Shown: piece by piece, positions 1 to 10,989 of the stretch
Numbering within the stretch: position 1 is the first letter of the stretch
Layout of the letters: the number at the start of each line of letters is the position of its first letter
Origin: Berberis thunbergii
Lineage: Eukaryota > Streptophyta > Magnoliopsida > Ranunculales > Berberidaceae
Length of the DNA stretch: 64,000 nucleotides
NCBI GenBank assembly: GCA_003290165.1
Contig: QNQO01002089.1
Coordinates: 96,931-160,930 of the forward strand
Direction: 5' to 3'
Notes under the pieces: generated by a model
Database searches by the model: none
Told to the model about the DNA's origin: nothing
The model's input: only the letters and a program-made list of their open reading frames with translations
Made by a program: the position numbers and the translations under genes

Positions 1-298
1 AAGATTTAATTAGAACTCTGAATAATTTATTTTGTTTTGCAGGCATCAATTGAAGATGTGTGATGTCCACCCTCAGGACTAAAATCCAATTCATATTCCA
101 GAAATTTAATTAATATCCTTTTTATATAAAATTCAAATAGGATTGAATCTTCGACTATCTATTGACAAGCCTAGTTATGCAAACATTCTAACTGAAAATG
201 AACGTCTGTTACATGTAGCTAAATTTTCAAACTATTCCTAATGCATTCTGAGAAAAGTTAGATCATTTGACGTATTTTTTGTGTAATTTTTGTGGCAG

Positions 299-435
299 TT
301 ACGTATCTCGTGCACAATCGGACAGGGATAACTATGTATGGATTCATGCTGGATAGGACCTTGTTAAATGCCATATTTGTGATTGAATTCTCTCTTGTGC
401 TGTGGTTACTGCGTATGACCATTGGAATTTCATGA
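299..435 (+). CDS. DUF3537 membrane protein, copy A, last exon only
   Basis: This is the final exon of a plant DUF3537 multi-pass membrane protein, a family that includes Arabidopsis MRB1 (from memory). It follows a TTTTTGTGGCAG acceptor, reads TYLVHNRTGITMYGFMLDRT and ends in IGIS and a TGA. It lines up residue by residue with the last exons of copies B (42588-42721) and C (55188-55318), so this is the left member of a tandem array. Upstream exons lie outside the window; positions 1-298 are intron-like and I cannot assign an exon in them. No lesion is visible here, but LRMT replaces the LGKT of copy B. The family has no established biochemical role that I can cite. Confidence 0.8.
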
Positions 436-741
436 ATCCCCTCATTATGAATTTCCTTCTACACAGCTTTTGGCAGACGAAGTCCTGATAGCTAAACTAT
501 TATGATAAGGGTTTGAATCACACTTTGTATATCATGCAAGAGTCAAAGAACTGTCACTTTCATTTATCATCATATTTTTGGTTTTACTGAGATTGGATTA
601 GTGTGAAATTTGGAAATCTCTTTCAATATCTGAAAGTAAGGGACCCTTCCTTTCATGCTTAGTTGCTTATATACCAAATTGTTGCTGTTGTTGTTGTTGT
701 TTTTGGTTCCAAGTTAAAGTGATGTAGTTATCCATCTGAAA

Positions 742-873
742 GTTAGATTTACATAGAATTTCATTGCTGGAAAGCCCTTCCAATATCTATATGGTTTGCT
801 GTGACGAGTTAGATTTACATGGAACTTTCAGTGCTGGAAAGCCCTTACAATATCTCTATAGTTGTTGTGATGA
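742..873. repeat. two-copy tandem repeat, about 66 bp
   Basis: A segment beginning GTTAGATTTACAT and containing GCTGGAAAGCCCTT and CAATATCT starts at 742 and again at 808. It lies in the AT-rich 3' flank of DUF3537 copy A. The rest of 436-1560 shows no gene. Confidence 0.65.
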
Positions 874-1559
874 GTTACAATACAAATATTGATGACTTAC
901 AATACAACTAATGATGAGTTGTCTGACAAATTACAGTCCAATGCATTTGGGTGTCCGAGTTACAACATCTCAATGTGAGGCCCTAACTCCAAAATAAAGT
1001 TCAAACCCTCATACTAGATCATTTCCAATGGTAGTTTTATCCTCAACTCATAGACTTGAGTTCATTTGAGTTGAAGACATAACTTTGGGTTTTTCGAGGA
1101 CATAAAGCTTTAAATTCAAGTGGTCAAGGCCAGTCAGGCAAATTGTTGGGAGCACCATGCAAGAAAGCCCCTATGCACAATAGTATTGTGTACGCAAGAC
1201 TATTTAGTGTGAATAACTTTGTCCAAATAACAACGGTGGTAGACTTTTTTAACAATGATTTACGCAAGAAGCTCAACTTATGAACTAGATCCACGAGTCA
1301 TTATTTCTAGCGCTCAAATGATAAAACTACAAACTAATACCATAAAATGTGAAAATCTATTATAGGTTCCTCTGTCCATCTCAGTCCTCAACCAAACCTT
1401 ACCTACATCACACACCTATCACTCCATTCCACACGGATGCGCATCTCGAGGGGGATGGAGGGTCACACCCCTCCCTCACCCGTTTCCTTGCCATTTAGAA
1501 TCACCGCATATTTTATTCTCTTAATCGTTTTCTAAGTGAGTTGTTTATGGTGTGAGCAC

Positions 1560-1781
1560 TCCACGCGGCAGACACCAGTTGGATAGCGGCGCGAACTGTG
1601 CGCTTCCCAAGATACACATCTAATGCAAAAGGTCCCACTTCCAGCTATAATCAGGAAAACTTGGACTATATTCATGTTCATTTTTGTTTTTGTTTTGCAA
1701 GAAATTTGATATGAGATTTGTTTATAGTTTTGTTAGATTTAATTAATACTTTCTTATTTATCTTGCTTATGAAGATGTTAG
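1560..1781. other. paralogous 3' flank of DUF3537 copy A
   Basis: This block contains ACACCAGTTGGATAGC, CACTTCCAGC and ATATTCATGTTCAT. The same landmarks recur downstream of copy B at about 45770-45870 and 52475-52563, on the two sides of an LTR retrotransposon. Duplication therefore included sequence beyond the gene. A short minus-strand reading near the first landmark in copy B (45714-45953) looks peptide-like, but I do not recognise it and the A version does not keep the frame. Confidence 0.6.
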
Positions 1782-2175
1782 TTGTCAACGGTAGTCTAGT
1801 TGGATAGTTAAGATTGTGATTTAACTCCCACATTTTGAGTTTTATATCCACCAGTAGCACGCTTGTCTCTCAAAAAAAAAAAATTTAAATCTAACCACAT
1901 AATCAATAGAAAAAAAAAAAGAAAAAAAAAGGAACTTTTGGATCTAAGGCCCATAGATTACAAGATTTGTCACGACTACAGGGAGACCAACAGGTTAGCA
2001 GACAAATTGGCTGGTGTTTTTCAAAATTCAGAGTTTACGAAAATAATCCCAAGTTCCTTTGCAGACGACTTGAAGGACATTGTATATGAAGATAGAATAG
2101 ATAAAACCTATCTAAGAATGTAATCTATGACATTTTTATAGGTTTGGAAATTCTAAATAACTCCAACTCGATTTC

Positions 2176-2255
<80 letters not shown>

Positions 2256-2263
2256 GAGAAGAA
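1782..2263 (+). mobile_element. chimeric SINE/LINE retroposon with 11-bp target duplication
   Basis: The insertion is bounded by two copies of GAAGATGTTAG (1771-1781 and 2264-2274). Its 5' part resembles a tRNA-derived SINE head (GTCTAGTTGGATAGTTAAG with a degenerate B-box) ending in a short A tract. Its middle, about 1945-2122, reads as the end of a LINE RNase H domain: HDYRETNRLADKLAG matches the usual REANRxADxLA motif. It finishes in about 55 A residues and a GA run. The paralogous flank of copy B holds one copy of the target, GATGATGTTAG at 52553-52563, and no insert, so this is an insertion and not a deletion in B. A template switch during reverse transcription would explain the fusion. 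Confidence 0.7.
2178..2256. repeat. poly(A) run followed by (GA)n
   Basis: About 55 consecutive A residues lead into a (GA)n run. It forms the 3' tail of the retroposon described at 1782-2263. Confidence 0.9.
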
Positions 2264-2695
2264 GAAGATGTTAGCTCACTAATTTGTGAGTTGCTAGTGT
2301 TGATGAAGATGTTACCTCACCAATTTGTATTTGATATCTAATATGAAAGTGAGTGATGGAAGGTAGTGAGGCCATGCTATGACATATTTTTAAGGAAAAT
2401 AGATACACGTCAGTAACCACAGAAATGGAAACATGGGTTACAACTAAGGATGGCAACAGATCGGTATGGGTTAGGTACATACGCGTAACCGACGTGAGTC
2501 TTCCTTAGATGTACAAAACATCTCACCTTATGACTTAAACCGGTTACATTTGGACTCAACTCCCCGACGAATAGGGTACCTGGCCGCTCGTCAAGATACC
2601 CTAATAGAGAAGTACTCCAACTATTTTGACACATTTGATACAATACTGATGGTCATTTAACTAATTCAAATTAATAGGTTAATTAAACCAACTTG

Positions 2696-4570
2696 TAATA
2701 CCGCAAGTGCACGGTGTCTAACTGGTAGACAACGGCAAGTACGGGTCGATCCCACGAAGAAGGTGAATGCAATTGATTATTTAAGAAATTATCTAAACTA
2801 ATTTAAATGGAAAATGGGGTTACAGTGTTTTTAAAAGAAAACTAAATTAAAGATAAGAAAAATAAAATAAAATGATAGAATGAAATGAGATGGATGGAAT
2901 GAAATGGGTTTGGTGGGCTTGGACTCACCAATGAGTTAGCAAAATTATCTAAATCTAGATTACTGAATTTAAATACGAGAAGCTTAGGGATGAGAATCCC
3001 TTGCTTACACCGAAAATATGATCGTTAAAATCCAATTTAAATTATAACATGTTCTTTTAAACCTTAACAAATTATTTCAAGCTTGACAAAGAGTACTTCT
3101 AACTACCAAGCATATCAAATTTAACTACTTGAACATGCAAGGTGAAAGCAAATTATCAGTTTCAGAAATAACTTGTAATTAGTAATTTAGCACAAAATTC
3201 AGTAAAATAAATTTAAAATAAAGTTTACAAAATTCCTTCGGCTTGTCACAAGCTCGATAGGGTGTCAAACAGCAGTTCGGTGTGCACGAATTCCGAGACA
3301 AAGGGTCGAAAACTCTCTGTGGTGGTACAGAACGAATCAGGCGGTGGAAATAGCCAAAATCAGTTTTTATTCAAATTTCCCTCCCTGCTACAGTACTGCT
3401 ACAGTACTGCTACAGGGAACAGTGAAGTGCGAGCTTCTTCTCCAGCGAGACGACGGCTCTCGCGGCCTGGTTTTCGATCCTCTCGGCCTGGTTTTAGCTC
3501 CTCTCGAATCCAATTCGACTCTAGTACCTGCAAAAGACGAATTGTGGTGAAGAAAACCAAGAAAAACAGCAAACAATCAAGGAAAAACAGGAAGGAAAAC
3601 TCCCTGTTTCAGGGCTGTTTCGCGACTCTGCCGCGGCTCAGTCCGCCGGTTCGTCGCTCCTTCGCGGCTGGCTTCGTCCTCCACGTGGTCCTAGAACCTG
3701 TAAAAGATGAGAGAGGGTGAAGAAAACCAAGTAAAACTGCAAATTCAGAAGAGAAACAGGGAGAGGACACTCCCTGTTTTTGCTCTGTTTCTGCTGTTTT
3801 TGCGAGCTCTGTTGCGGCTTCCTTCGTTCTGTTGTGGTGATAGGATTCGTGCAGAGGTGATGATGGAAGTGATGGATGATGTGGGTTGAAGGATGGTGAA
3901 GATTCGGGCGAGAAACAGGGTTGTCACACCCCTGTTTCACGGTGGTTGGCGGTGGAGACGTGCTGTCTGGCGGTGGAGGTAGCGAGGTGACGGTGGTGGT
4001 GCGGTGATGATTGCTGGGGGGTCTGGACAGAGAATGAGTGATTGATAGATAAATGGTGGCTTGTGATGAGAATCACTTGTGAGAGAGGAGAGGTTTTGAT
4101 TTGTCTCTAATTCCTTTTCCCTTCTCTCCTCCTCCTATTGCTATCCTTTTTCATTGATTTTATAGATTGAGAACAAATGAATAGCAAGTGATGTTAGGTG
4201 TGGGAGAATATGGGATTGTGGGAGAACGTGGGATAGAATGTGGGATGTTGGTGGAGAATGGTGGATGATGGGTTTGTTTTGGGTTTGGTTTGTGAGTTTG
4301 GTTTGTGGGTTTGGTTTATGGGTTTTAGGTTATGAACTAGGTGTTGGGTTTAGGTTTGGTTTATGGGTAGGTTTATGGATTTCTCTCTCTATTTTGTACC
4401 ACCACCAAGTGCAATTCCTTACACAGTCGCCTTAATATGATTTCATCGTTTAAGCGCAAATTCCTGAAAAGAAATAAAAACGAAGTAATTATTATAAAAT
4501 ATAAAAATCGAAACACTAACATATATAAATTAAGGAGTATAAAATGTATGAATTATGTGTATATCAAATA
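2696..4570. repeat. unclassified interspersed repeat
   Basis: The left part, from about 2698, reads AATACCGCAAGTGCACGG and then ACGGGTCGATCCCACGA, a type of end common in plant repeats. The interior (3240-4030) is much richer in G and C than its surroundings and carries a triple CTGCTACAG repeat at about 3388-3416. It shows several overlapping short reading frames on both strands with no recognisable domain. No protein, long terminal repeat or target duplication was found, so class and exact ends are unknown. The paralogous flank of copy B (52600-53300) does not contain it, which supports an insertion. Confidence 0.35.
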
Positions 4571-4960
4571 CCAAATGTAGACCTGAGCTACATTTCAAGT
4601 AAATTGTTGGGATAAAGTTGACTTTGAATAATCTCACATCAACTAAGATAAAATTATTATATGAATATAATGAGCAATTCACTGCCTAAGAGCAACAAGA
4701 CCTACTATTTTGGATATTTCCTCAATGTTGTAACAACATATTTGGAATAACTTCACAATGAAGCACTAGAAAGCCCCCTCCCTTTTTGAAGGGCCATTTG
4801 TCATGTTCCACCTCCCCTGTTCTATACACAAATCAACCAAAAAGCTTTAATTGAATACCACCAAAGTTGTCTCTCTTACTTCAAATCCCAATCTCTCTTT
4901 CTTCCTATCTCAATCACCCCATTGAGAAGGAAGAACAACAACCAAGAGTAAACAACACAA

Positions 4961-5380
4961 ATGGGTGATGGAGAGAGGCAAACCTTATTGAAGAAAAACA
5001 CCACCACCAACAACACCCAGCTCTCACGTTGCATTTCAAATACTGGAGATGAGCTGAAGAGCTTCAGAACTTGCCTTAGATGGATTTGTGTACACCAATC
5101 AACCCCAGTGTGGGCTTGTCTCTCATGGTCTCTCTTCCTCCTTCTAAACTTCGCCGTTCCAGTTCTTTCACATTTCATTCTAGATTGTCCAGATTGTGAT
5201 GGCATGCATGACAGACCTTATGAGGGGGTTGTTCAATTATCTCTTTCCTCTGTTGCTGCTCTTTCCTTCCTCTGCCTCTCCAGATTTGTTCGAAAGTATG
5301 GGCTGAGGAGGTTTCTTTTCCTTGATAAACTATATGATGAAAGCAAAAAGGTTCGCGAAGGGTATACTGCACAACTTAAT
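4961..5380 (+). CDS. DUF3537 membrane protein, copy B, first exon
   Basis: The exon starts at MGDGERQTLLKK and runs 140 codons without a stop. It ends in phase 0 at GYTAQLN before a GTATGT donor. The middle has hydrophobic stretches (WACLSWSLFLLLNF and VVQLSLSSVAALSFLCL), consistent with two membrane segments, and a charged C-terminal part (LDKLYDESKKVREG). Copy C at 53408 begins the same way, and the 5' leader before the ATG (GAGTAAACAACACAA) is shared, which fixes the start. The exon is intact, yet the next family exon appears only at 37389, about 32 kb away, past CACTA elements, an LTR retrotransposon and the complete NRT3.1 gene. It is either the start of a gene with a giant intron or, more likely, a severed 5' piece. 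Confidence 0.8.
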
Positions 5381-5990
5381 GTATGTTTCTTCCACTATGA
5401 TCTTCTGTTTCTTCTTTTCTGTGTTATATGTGTTCTTATCAGTGATAATCAAGTTTATATGTTTATCTTTATCATCACTTAATTGTTTGTTTTGGTTACT
5501 AATAATTGTAAGGAGATCGTCAATTTTTTTTAAGCAGAACTGGAGCAAACTGTCTGTTTTAAGCAGAAATCGCATGGGAAGCTTCTCCAATGTAGTTGAA
5601 AAGATAATATCCTTTTATGCAAGGGAGATCAACCCTTTATAGCATTGGTTTCCCCTTTCTTTATTTGTTTTGTTCTCTAAAACATTACTTAGAAACTTCG
5701 TTCATGCATCCATATGTAAATGCTAAAACCAGTAGTCTAAAATGAGTAAGAGGTTAACTAGAAGGACATCCAAACAAGAAACAAAAATTTGACTGCAGAT
5801 TTAAATCGAATCAGACAGCAGCTGCTAAATGAATCAATAAATGAATCTAAACAACCACGACCATATGCACTAAAGCAAGAGCGAAGGAAAAATATGCATC
5901 CTCAGTAGTAAGATTTACCTATAAGCTGCATTTTTATGTTAGTTTAGAAAACACAAACCACAAAAAGAAAGTATAGTTTATGTTAATTAC
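5381..5990. other. intron-like or junction DNA with no recognised gene
   Basis: AT-rich sequence follows the donor of the DUF3537 exon. A reading frame from 5509 (RRSSIFFKQNWSKLS) is open but resembles nothing I know. I cannot place the junction between DUF3537 intron and the AGPase fragment. Confidence 0.4.
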
Positions 5991-6288
5991 CTGGAACCAG
6001 TTTGGGTTTTCAGGGCTTTGTTGAGCGGCAAGAACTTCTACAAATCCTTCGTTCTTGTATCCTCCCATGTTGCTACCGCATGCCCTTGAAAGATGACGAT
6101 TAAGAGAGGCAGAATTGAATTGCGTAAGGACATAGATCTTTGAAACATTATTGTTCAAACATTTGCTCATAGGAATATCAATCAACCTATAGTTGGCTCC
6201 CAAAGGAACAACGGGCTTTGCTCTCTTCTTGGTGAGAGGGTATAGACGAGTACTAGCTCCACCTCCCAAATATAATTCCTAGAACATT
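5991..6288 (-). pseudogene. ADP-glucose pyrophosphorylase small subunit, isolated exon
   Basis: ADP-glucose pyrophosphorylase makes ADP-glucose for starch in plastids. This lone exon carries the N-terminal nucleotide-binding part of the small subunit: [18 protein letters not shown], then [36 protein letters not shown] and [17 protein letters not shown], followed by a GTAATT donor. A CTGCAG acceptor precedes it. The usual GGGAGTRLYPLT motif has G changed to S, IPVSNCL is IPMSKCL, and there is an extra base just before GGG (near 6266) that breaks the frame with the expected VLGII. No neighbouring AGPase exon is found on either side. It is a captured, decaying fragment in the same orientation as the four gene fragments to its right. 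Confidence 0.85.
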
Positions 6289-6867
6289 CTGCAGCAAATT
6301 ACATAGACCAAATTCAGTTCACTGCTCACCATAAACTACCCTATACTCATGACTTAAACTTAAACAGACATTGCAGATACTGAAAGTAAGCCAACAACAC
6401 AAGTAGCACAAAGTGCAAGGGTAACATGTTAGAGAATGGTTATGACATGCAGCTGCTCGTCTTCATTTGTTCATGGTTATGCTCAAACATAACAAAAGAA
6501 AACTAGCTTATATGATCTCTATCTAAACATAACAAAAGAAAGATGTTTACACTATAAGTACAAAAAACTAAAATAAAGAACAGATTCAAACTAGTTTATA
6601 TGATCTCTATTTAAACATAATTTTTTAGCTTATATGACATAACAAGAATTATTTGTTTGCTTTATTTGCTTCCTTGCATAAAATTTAAAAGAAAAGGAAC
6701 CAAAGAAGCAAGAAGCTAGTAAGAGCTGCTTGCTACAGCAAGCAAGCTGATCAAGTTAGACTACCACATTTAATTACATGAATAGAAACTTAAGTAGCAT
6801 CATAATTAGTAGAAAATTAATTAAGGAGAAGATGATCATAAATGATGGAAAATTATCTTCTCCTAGA

Positions 6868-8326
6868 TCAATATATTGGGTTACCATAGGGAGGTGCAAC
6901 AACTCTTCTAAGCAATCCACCACCTGAGGCTGCAGCATAGCAATAACTTGAGATGAAGAAGAAGGCGCATTTCTTCCATTGACAGTGACACCACCATTAC
7001 CACCTCCTCCCAAATGCAAATCAGATATATTTGGAAACCCTTCTCTCCCTTCAATCCCTTGATCATAAAGAAAACCTTTAAACACATGCCCACCAATCTT
7101 CACTACTGCTTGGTATGCATACTCATCTTCTCCATCGTCAATGGCTGTCACTCACACACACTTGAACACTGCCGGTGCTCGCACTTGCCTTGGCAATATC
7201 TCTTTAAAACTTGCATATGTACATACAAAACAAACATCCATAAGATCACAAAAGAGAGAAAACCATTCAACATGTATATACATATGAAAAAAAATGAACA
7301 AGAAAATATAGTACATCCCATTGTTCAACTTGTCCTGATCCATAGATCATAACAAGAAAATCCATTAAAACTTCTTTTATGTATACATTTATAACAAGAG
7401 AAACCCATTTCAACTTCTATTGATATACAAGACTTGCATCAAAAGAAAAATCTATTTCAACTTCTTCTGACCCTATAAGACTACATCAAAAGAGAAACCC
7501 ATTTCAACTTCTTGGGACCTATGGTACTAATTTGGATTTTTCATGTATAAGATGTGAACAACAATAGAAAACACTCATTTGAACTTCTTTCAATAAAAAA
7601 GAGAGATACCCATTGATCTACAAGATCATAGGAGAGATGCCCACTTAAATATTTTTAGAATTTGATAAAATCACAAATAAAATATAAAAAAACACCATTT
7701 GAAGTGTTTTGACCTATGAAATCACAACCAATAAAGAGCCAGAGAAGAATCTTTTTTTTTTTTTTTTTTTTGAAAGTTGAGCCGGGTTTGTATAGGATCC
7801 CGTAACCTATCCTCGAGGTGCCACCTATAGGTCAACATCACCCCGAAAGAAATGATGCCTCCGGAGGGTCTCGAAGCAAGGACCTGGAGACTAATTCCAC
7901 AAGGCCTTAACCACTCGACCATAACCCCTTTGGCCCAGAGAAGAATCTTAACATACCTTGGTGGCTAGAGCTAGTATCTAAGCTTCTAGGGGGAGTAGTA
8001 TTAGAAGTTGAAGTATGTGAATTTGTAGTCTGAGATAGTTTAGGTTTCTTGACAGCTAAAGAAGACCCAGAAGAACCAACAACAACTGTGGTGGTAGTAC
8101 ATAGCTGATGTTCACGTCGCCGAGCCGCAGGGACCCACGTGTTTTTCACGTGAGTAGCACAATCAAACCCACGACTCTTGCAGCAAGTCCTACATCTCCT
8201 ATGAGTACAATCCTTCTTTGCTTGGTTCCCGCAATCTTGGCATGTCATCGCTGCTGTTTGCACCACCACTCCTCCTCCAATACCACCACCACCACCAACC
8301 CCAACCCCACCAGTTAGAAAATTCAT
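6868..8326 (-). pseudogene. SHI/STYLISH family (LRP1-like) transcription factor pseudogene
   Basis: SHI-related proteins are plant transcription factors in auxin-linked organ development. Exon 1 (7957 to about 8326) encodes the RING-like zinc finger ([12 protein letters not shown], then [18 protein letters not shown]) and WVPAARRRE. It ends at a CAAG/GTATGT donor. Exon 2 (6868 to about 7213) encodes QVRAPAVFKCV, then [14 protein letters not shown] and the IGGH domain ([15 protein letters not shown]). The family C-terminus survives as PPYGNPIY. Lesions: a TGA at 7152-7154 where VFKCVRVTAID is expected; a frameshift between the IGGH part and the C-terminal YAAASGGG; no AG acceptor where phase requires it; a SINE in the intron; and no recognisable usual N-terminus before MNFLTGG. 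Non-functional as a protein. It sits between the AGPase and E2 fragments, same strand. Confidence 0.85.
7754..7934 (-). mobile_element. tRNA-derived SINE in the LRP1-like intron
   Basis: On the minus strand it begins with a tRNA-like head (GTCGAGTGGTTAAGGC, then TGCTTCGAGACCC as the B-box region) and ends in a tail of about 19 A residues. It is flanked by perfect 15-bp target duplications, CCAGAGAAGAATCTT, at 7739-7753 and 7935-7949. The right copy ends 7 bases from the splice donor of exon 1. It shares the blocks ACCTATAGGTCAAC and TAACCTAT with the SINE at 39451-39621, so both belong to one family. Confidence 0.88.
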
Positions 8327-8399
8327 AGAAGTGGCTGTGTGATCAAACCATAACAAAAGAAAACTGGATAGGATAGTATGCTTGCAAAACCACAATGCT

Positions 8400-8500
8400 G
8401 CTGAACAAGTGGTGGGTCTAACTGAGTTTGCAAAGGAGAGACCCCATTATCATTACCTACCCTAGCATTATGCTCATCATTCACTTCACCAGAGGACATG
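8400..8500 (-). other. short open segment, unidentified
   Basis: On the minus strand an ATG at 8500 opens a frame of about 58 codons (MSSGEVNDEHNARVGND...) that runs to a TGA overlapping the start of the LRP1-like fragment. It may be another captured exon but has no recognised family. Confidence 0.25.
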
Positions 8501-8755
8501 GCAACATATTGTGGCTCCTTGCAAACATAAAATGAACATTCAGGGGTGAAGTTTCAAAAGGTTCAGTTTACAAACATGATATCAGTAAAAAATTTCCTGC
8601 ATGAAATAATGTTCTAACCTCCTTCTTTCTTTCTTAGCTCCACAACCTATTTTTCTAACCTCCTTTGGGCTCTTAAATAATGTTCCCGCATGAAAAATTT
8701 TAAAGATAGTCATAGCCCAAACAAAACGAAGTACATAAAACAAATAAAAACAAGA

Positions 8756-9340
8756 AATAAACAATCCTTACATAATCAAGTGTATGATTGACACAAGTGC
8801 ATTGTCTGCAAGACAGAGGGTCCATATTGCTTTGTTCTGACTCCGGTAATTTGTTAATTTTATCAGAATCTGAGTTCTCCAATTCTGTGACCTGCTTAAA
8901 AGGTTAAAACTGATCTCTTATGTCATCATCGTCCTGTACAAATTAATCCGAAGTGGAAAAAAGAAATAACAAATATTCACAAAAACAGGAGTGGACTGTC
9001 TGCAAGACAGAAGCACCATATTGTTTTGTTATGTCTCAGATATTTTGTTAATTGTACCAGATTCTGAGTCCTCCAATTCTATGACCTGCATAGAAGGTTC
9101 AACTTGATCTCTTGTGTCATCATCCTACGAATTAACCCGATCACATGTTACTAAACTAACAAAATATAGAACCATCAAAAACATAGAAAACAAAGAAACT
9201 CACATCAGCAGGTGTATAACTTGTAACCAAGCACTGTGATGTTGATACTGAGCATTTTGACGTTGAGTTGATGCAACCTCCACAATGTCATTTTGCATCT
9301 TCGATAAGTCAATGATTATATCAGTTGTTGATTCGGACTA
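8756..9340 (-). pseudogene. unidentified gene fragment with a duplicated exon
   Basis: Three exon-like minus-strand stretches follow one another: about 9205-9340 (DIIIDLSKMQNDIVEVASTQ), about 9010-9175 (QVIELEDSESGTINKISE, broken by a stop) and about 8770-8935 (QVTELENSDSDKINKLPESE, then SCRQCTCVNHTLD). The second and third are clearly copies of each other at both DNA and peptide level; each continues into LSCRQ. I do not recognise the protein. The first stretch is contiguous with the E2 fragment upstream, as if different genes were fused. The position within a run of minus-strand host fragments suggests transduplicated sequence. Confidence 0.45.
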
Positions 9341-9495
<155 letters not shown>

Positions 9496-9606
9496 CTACA
9501 TTGATTCTTTATTTAGGGGAAGCTAGACCAATATCTCTGAGACAAAATCCATGATCACCATGCGTCAAGTAAAACAATGCCAGTATCTGGAAAGCCACTT
9601 ACACAC

Positions 9607-10665
9607 CTATTTCAGCACTTTCACTCCCAGAAAACAGGCACCATCCATAAAATGATTCTTGGTAGCCCTGCGCCTCTTCTTCACAGCCTCTGCAACAATG
9701 TCCTGCAAACATCACAAGTTCAATCCAATTACATAAATTAAAGAGAAATAAAATGCCACATAAAAAATGACGTTCAACTTGAATAGGTGAGAACTATAAG
9801 AGATAAGCACCTTCTTATGTTGCTTTCTGTTCATGGCAGTCCATGTAAGCTTCAATGGCTTGAGTCGGTTGTGGAAGTACCTATTGCATTTTGAGTTTGC
9901 AAAGAGGAAAACCTACATTTATGAAATTGTTTAGAGTTTCATATTGTTATGATGCGAACATATTAGAAAACTACATCTTTCTTGTATTGGGAAACAAATA
10001 GTTCATCTCGGATCGAATAAATCTTATACCCTTTCCAGGGTAAATCTTTTGACCACTAAAACGGCAGAGTTCAGTTCTGAAGAAAAGACAATAAAGAATC
10101 ATTCAATTCAAAACTTTCTGAAAGTTGCAATCATAAAAAAGAGATATGTACCCCATATCTCACACACAAAATTTTATATGGTATGCTCATACAACAAAAT
10201 ATTTGACATTCCTGCGATACATAATGTACACACAGTTTCAAGTCCTACACATCAAGTGCATACCTAATGTAATTGCAATAAAACAAGTCCTATGGTTGAG
10301 CCTACTAGTTTCCATATTAGAACAATCTCAGAAAACTAAGATATACATTCTCGAAACAGAACACATAAATCTCAGAAAACAAGTCATATACCCAATTAAA
10401 ATGAACCCTAACATCCAGTCAGATCTAACAAGCCAAAACCCATGAAAAATAACGAATACCCATTACGAACAATAATGATTTTTCAAACCCCACTTCAGTA
10501 TAAAACAATTTCATTCAACTCTACATATCAAATCAGATCAGAAACTAGATGATAAATGTTAAAACCAACTATAAAACAGAAAACTAACACAACAAAAAGA
10601 AAACAATGAGAGATAGAAGGAAAAACCCATATCAAGAATCCAAAATGAACTCACTTGAGAACCAT
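9607..10665 (-). pseudogene. RPL24: ribosomal protein eL24 (RPL24), 5' part, chimeric
   Basis: eL24 is a protein of the large cytosolic ribosomal subunit. Minus-strand exons: 10655-10665 (MVLK start, donor GTGAGT); from 10076 ([20 protein letters not shown]); 9811-9912 ([17 protein letters not shown] to RKQHKK, both splice sites good); 9607-9702 (DIVAEAVKKRRRATK). After RATK the sequence leaves the family and ends in a short unrelated tail (NHFMDGACFLGVKVLK) and a TAG, so roughly the C-terminal half is missing. The donor of exon 2 has diverged and is not a clean GT. The start codon context and upstream region are preserved, so the fragment may still be transcribed and drive the chimeric array below it. 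Translation would give at most a truncated eL24. Confidence 0.85.
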
Positions 10666-10985
10666 TGTGGCTAATCTTCTCTTCTCCTCTACAGTACTGG
10701 ATTGAAATCACTTGCAATTTTCCATTAACTCTCTCTGAAGCTCCTCGATCTCTCCTTTGCGCCAAACCAGAGGTCGAAGAGGTCGCAAACTCTAAATCGA
10801 GCAAATCTCTCCCTCTCTTTCGCAAACCCTAAAAGAGTGAGAGAGGTCGCAAACTGACAGATTCAAACCTCTTTCGCAATGACCTAAATCAGCGCCAAAT
10901 TCGTTTTTCCCCAATTTTTTTCTCCAAAGCGCGAAACCCATTTTCGTCAGCGCCAGAGCGCGAAACTCCACTCTCCAAATCACTC
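10666..10985 (-). promoter_or_regulatory. RPL24 5' region with telo-box
   Basis: DNA upstream of the RPL24 ATG contains AAACCCTAA at 10824-10832, the telo-box typical of plant ribosomal-protein promoters, within a CT-rich leader-like tract. It ends abruptly against the CACTA subterminal repeats. If active, it would transcribe leftward through all five gene fragments. This activity is inferred. Confidence 0.5.
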
Positions 10986-10989
10986 GCCA

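Noticed and set aside
3262..3940. 152- and 100-codon frames on opposite strands
   Set aside because: They arise from the GC-rich core of an unclassified repeat and show no conserved domain.
4761..4780. AAG followed by CACTAGAAAG, a possible left end for the CACTA terminus at 11227 (which is followed by AAG)
   Set aside because: The terminal sequence beyond CACTA does not match the right end, there are no GCCACGG subterminal repeats, and a 3-base match is weak.
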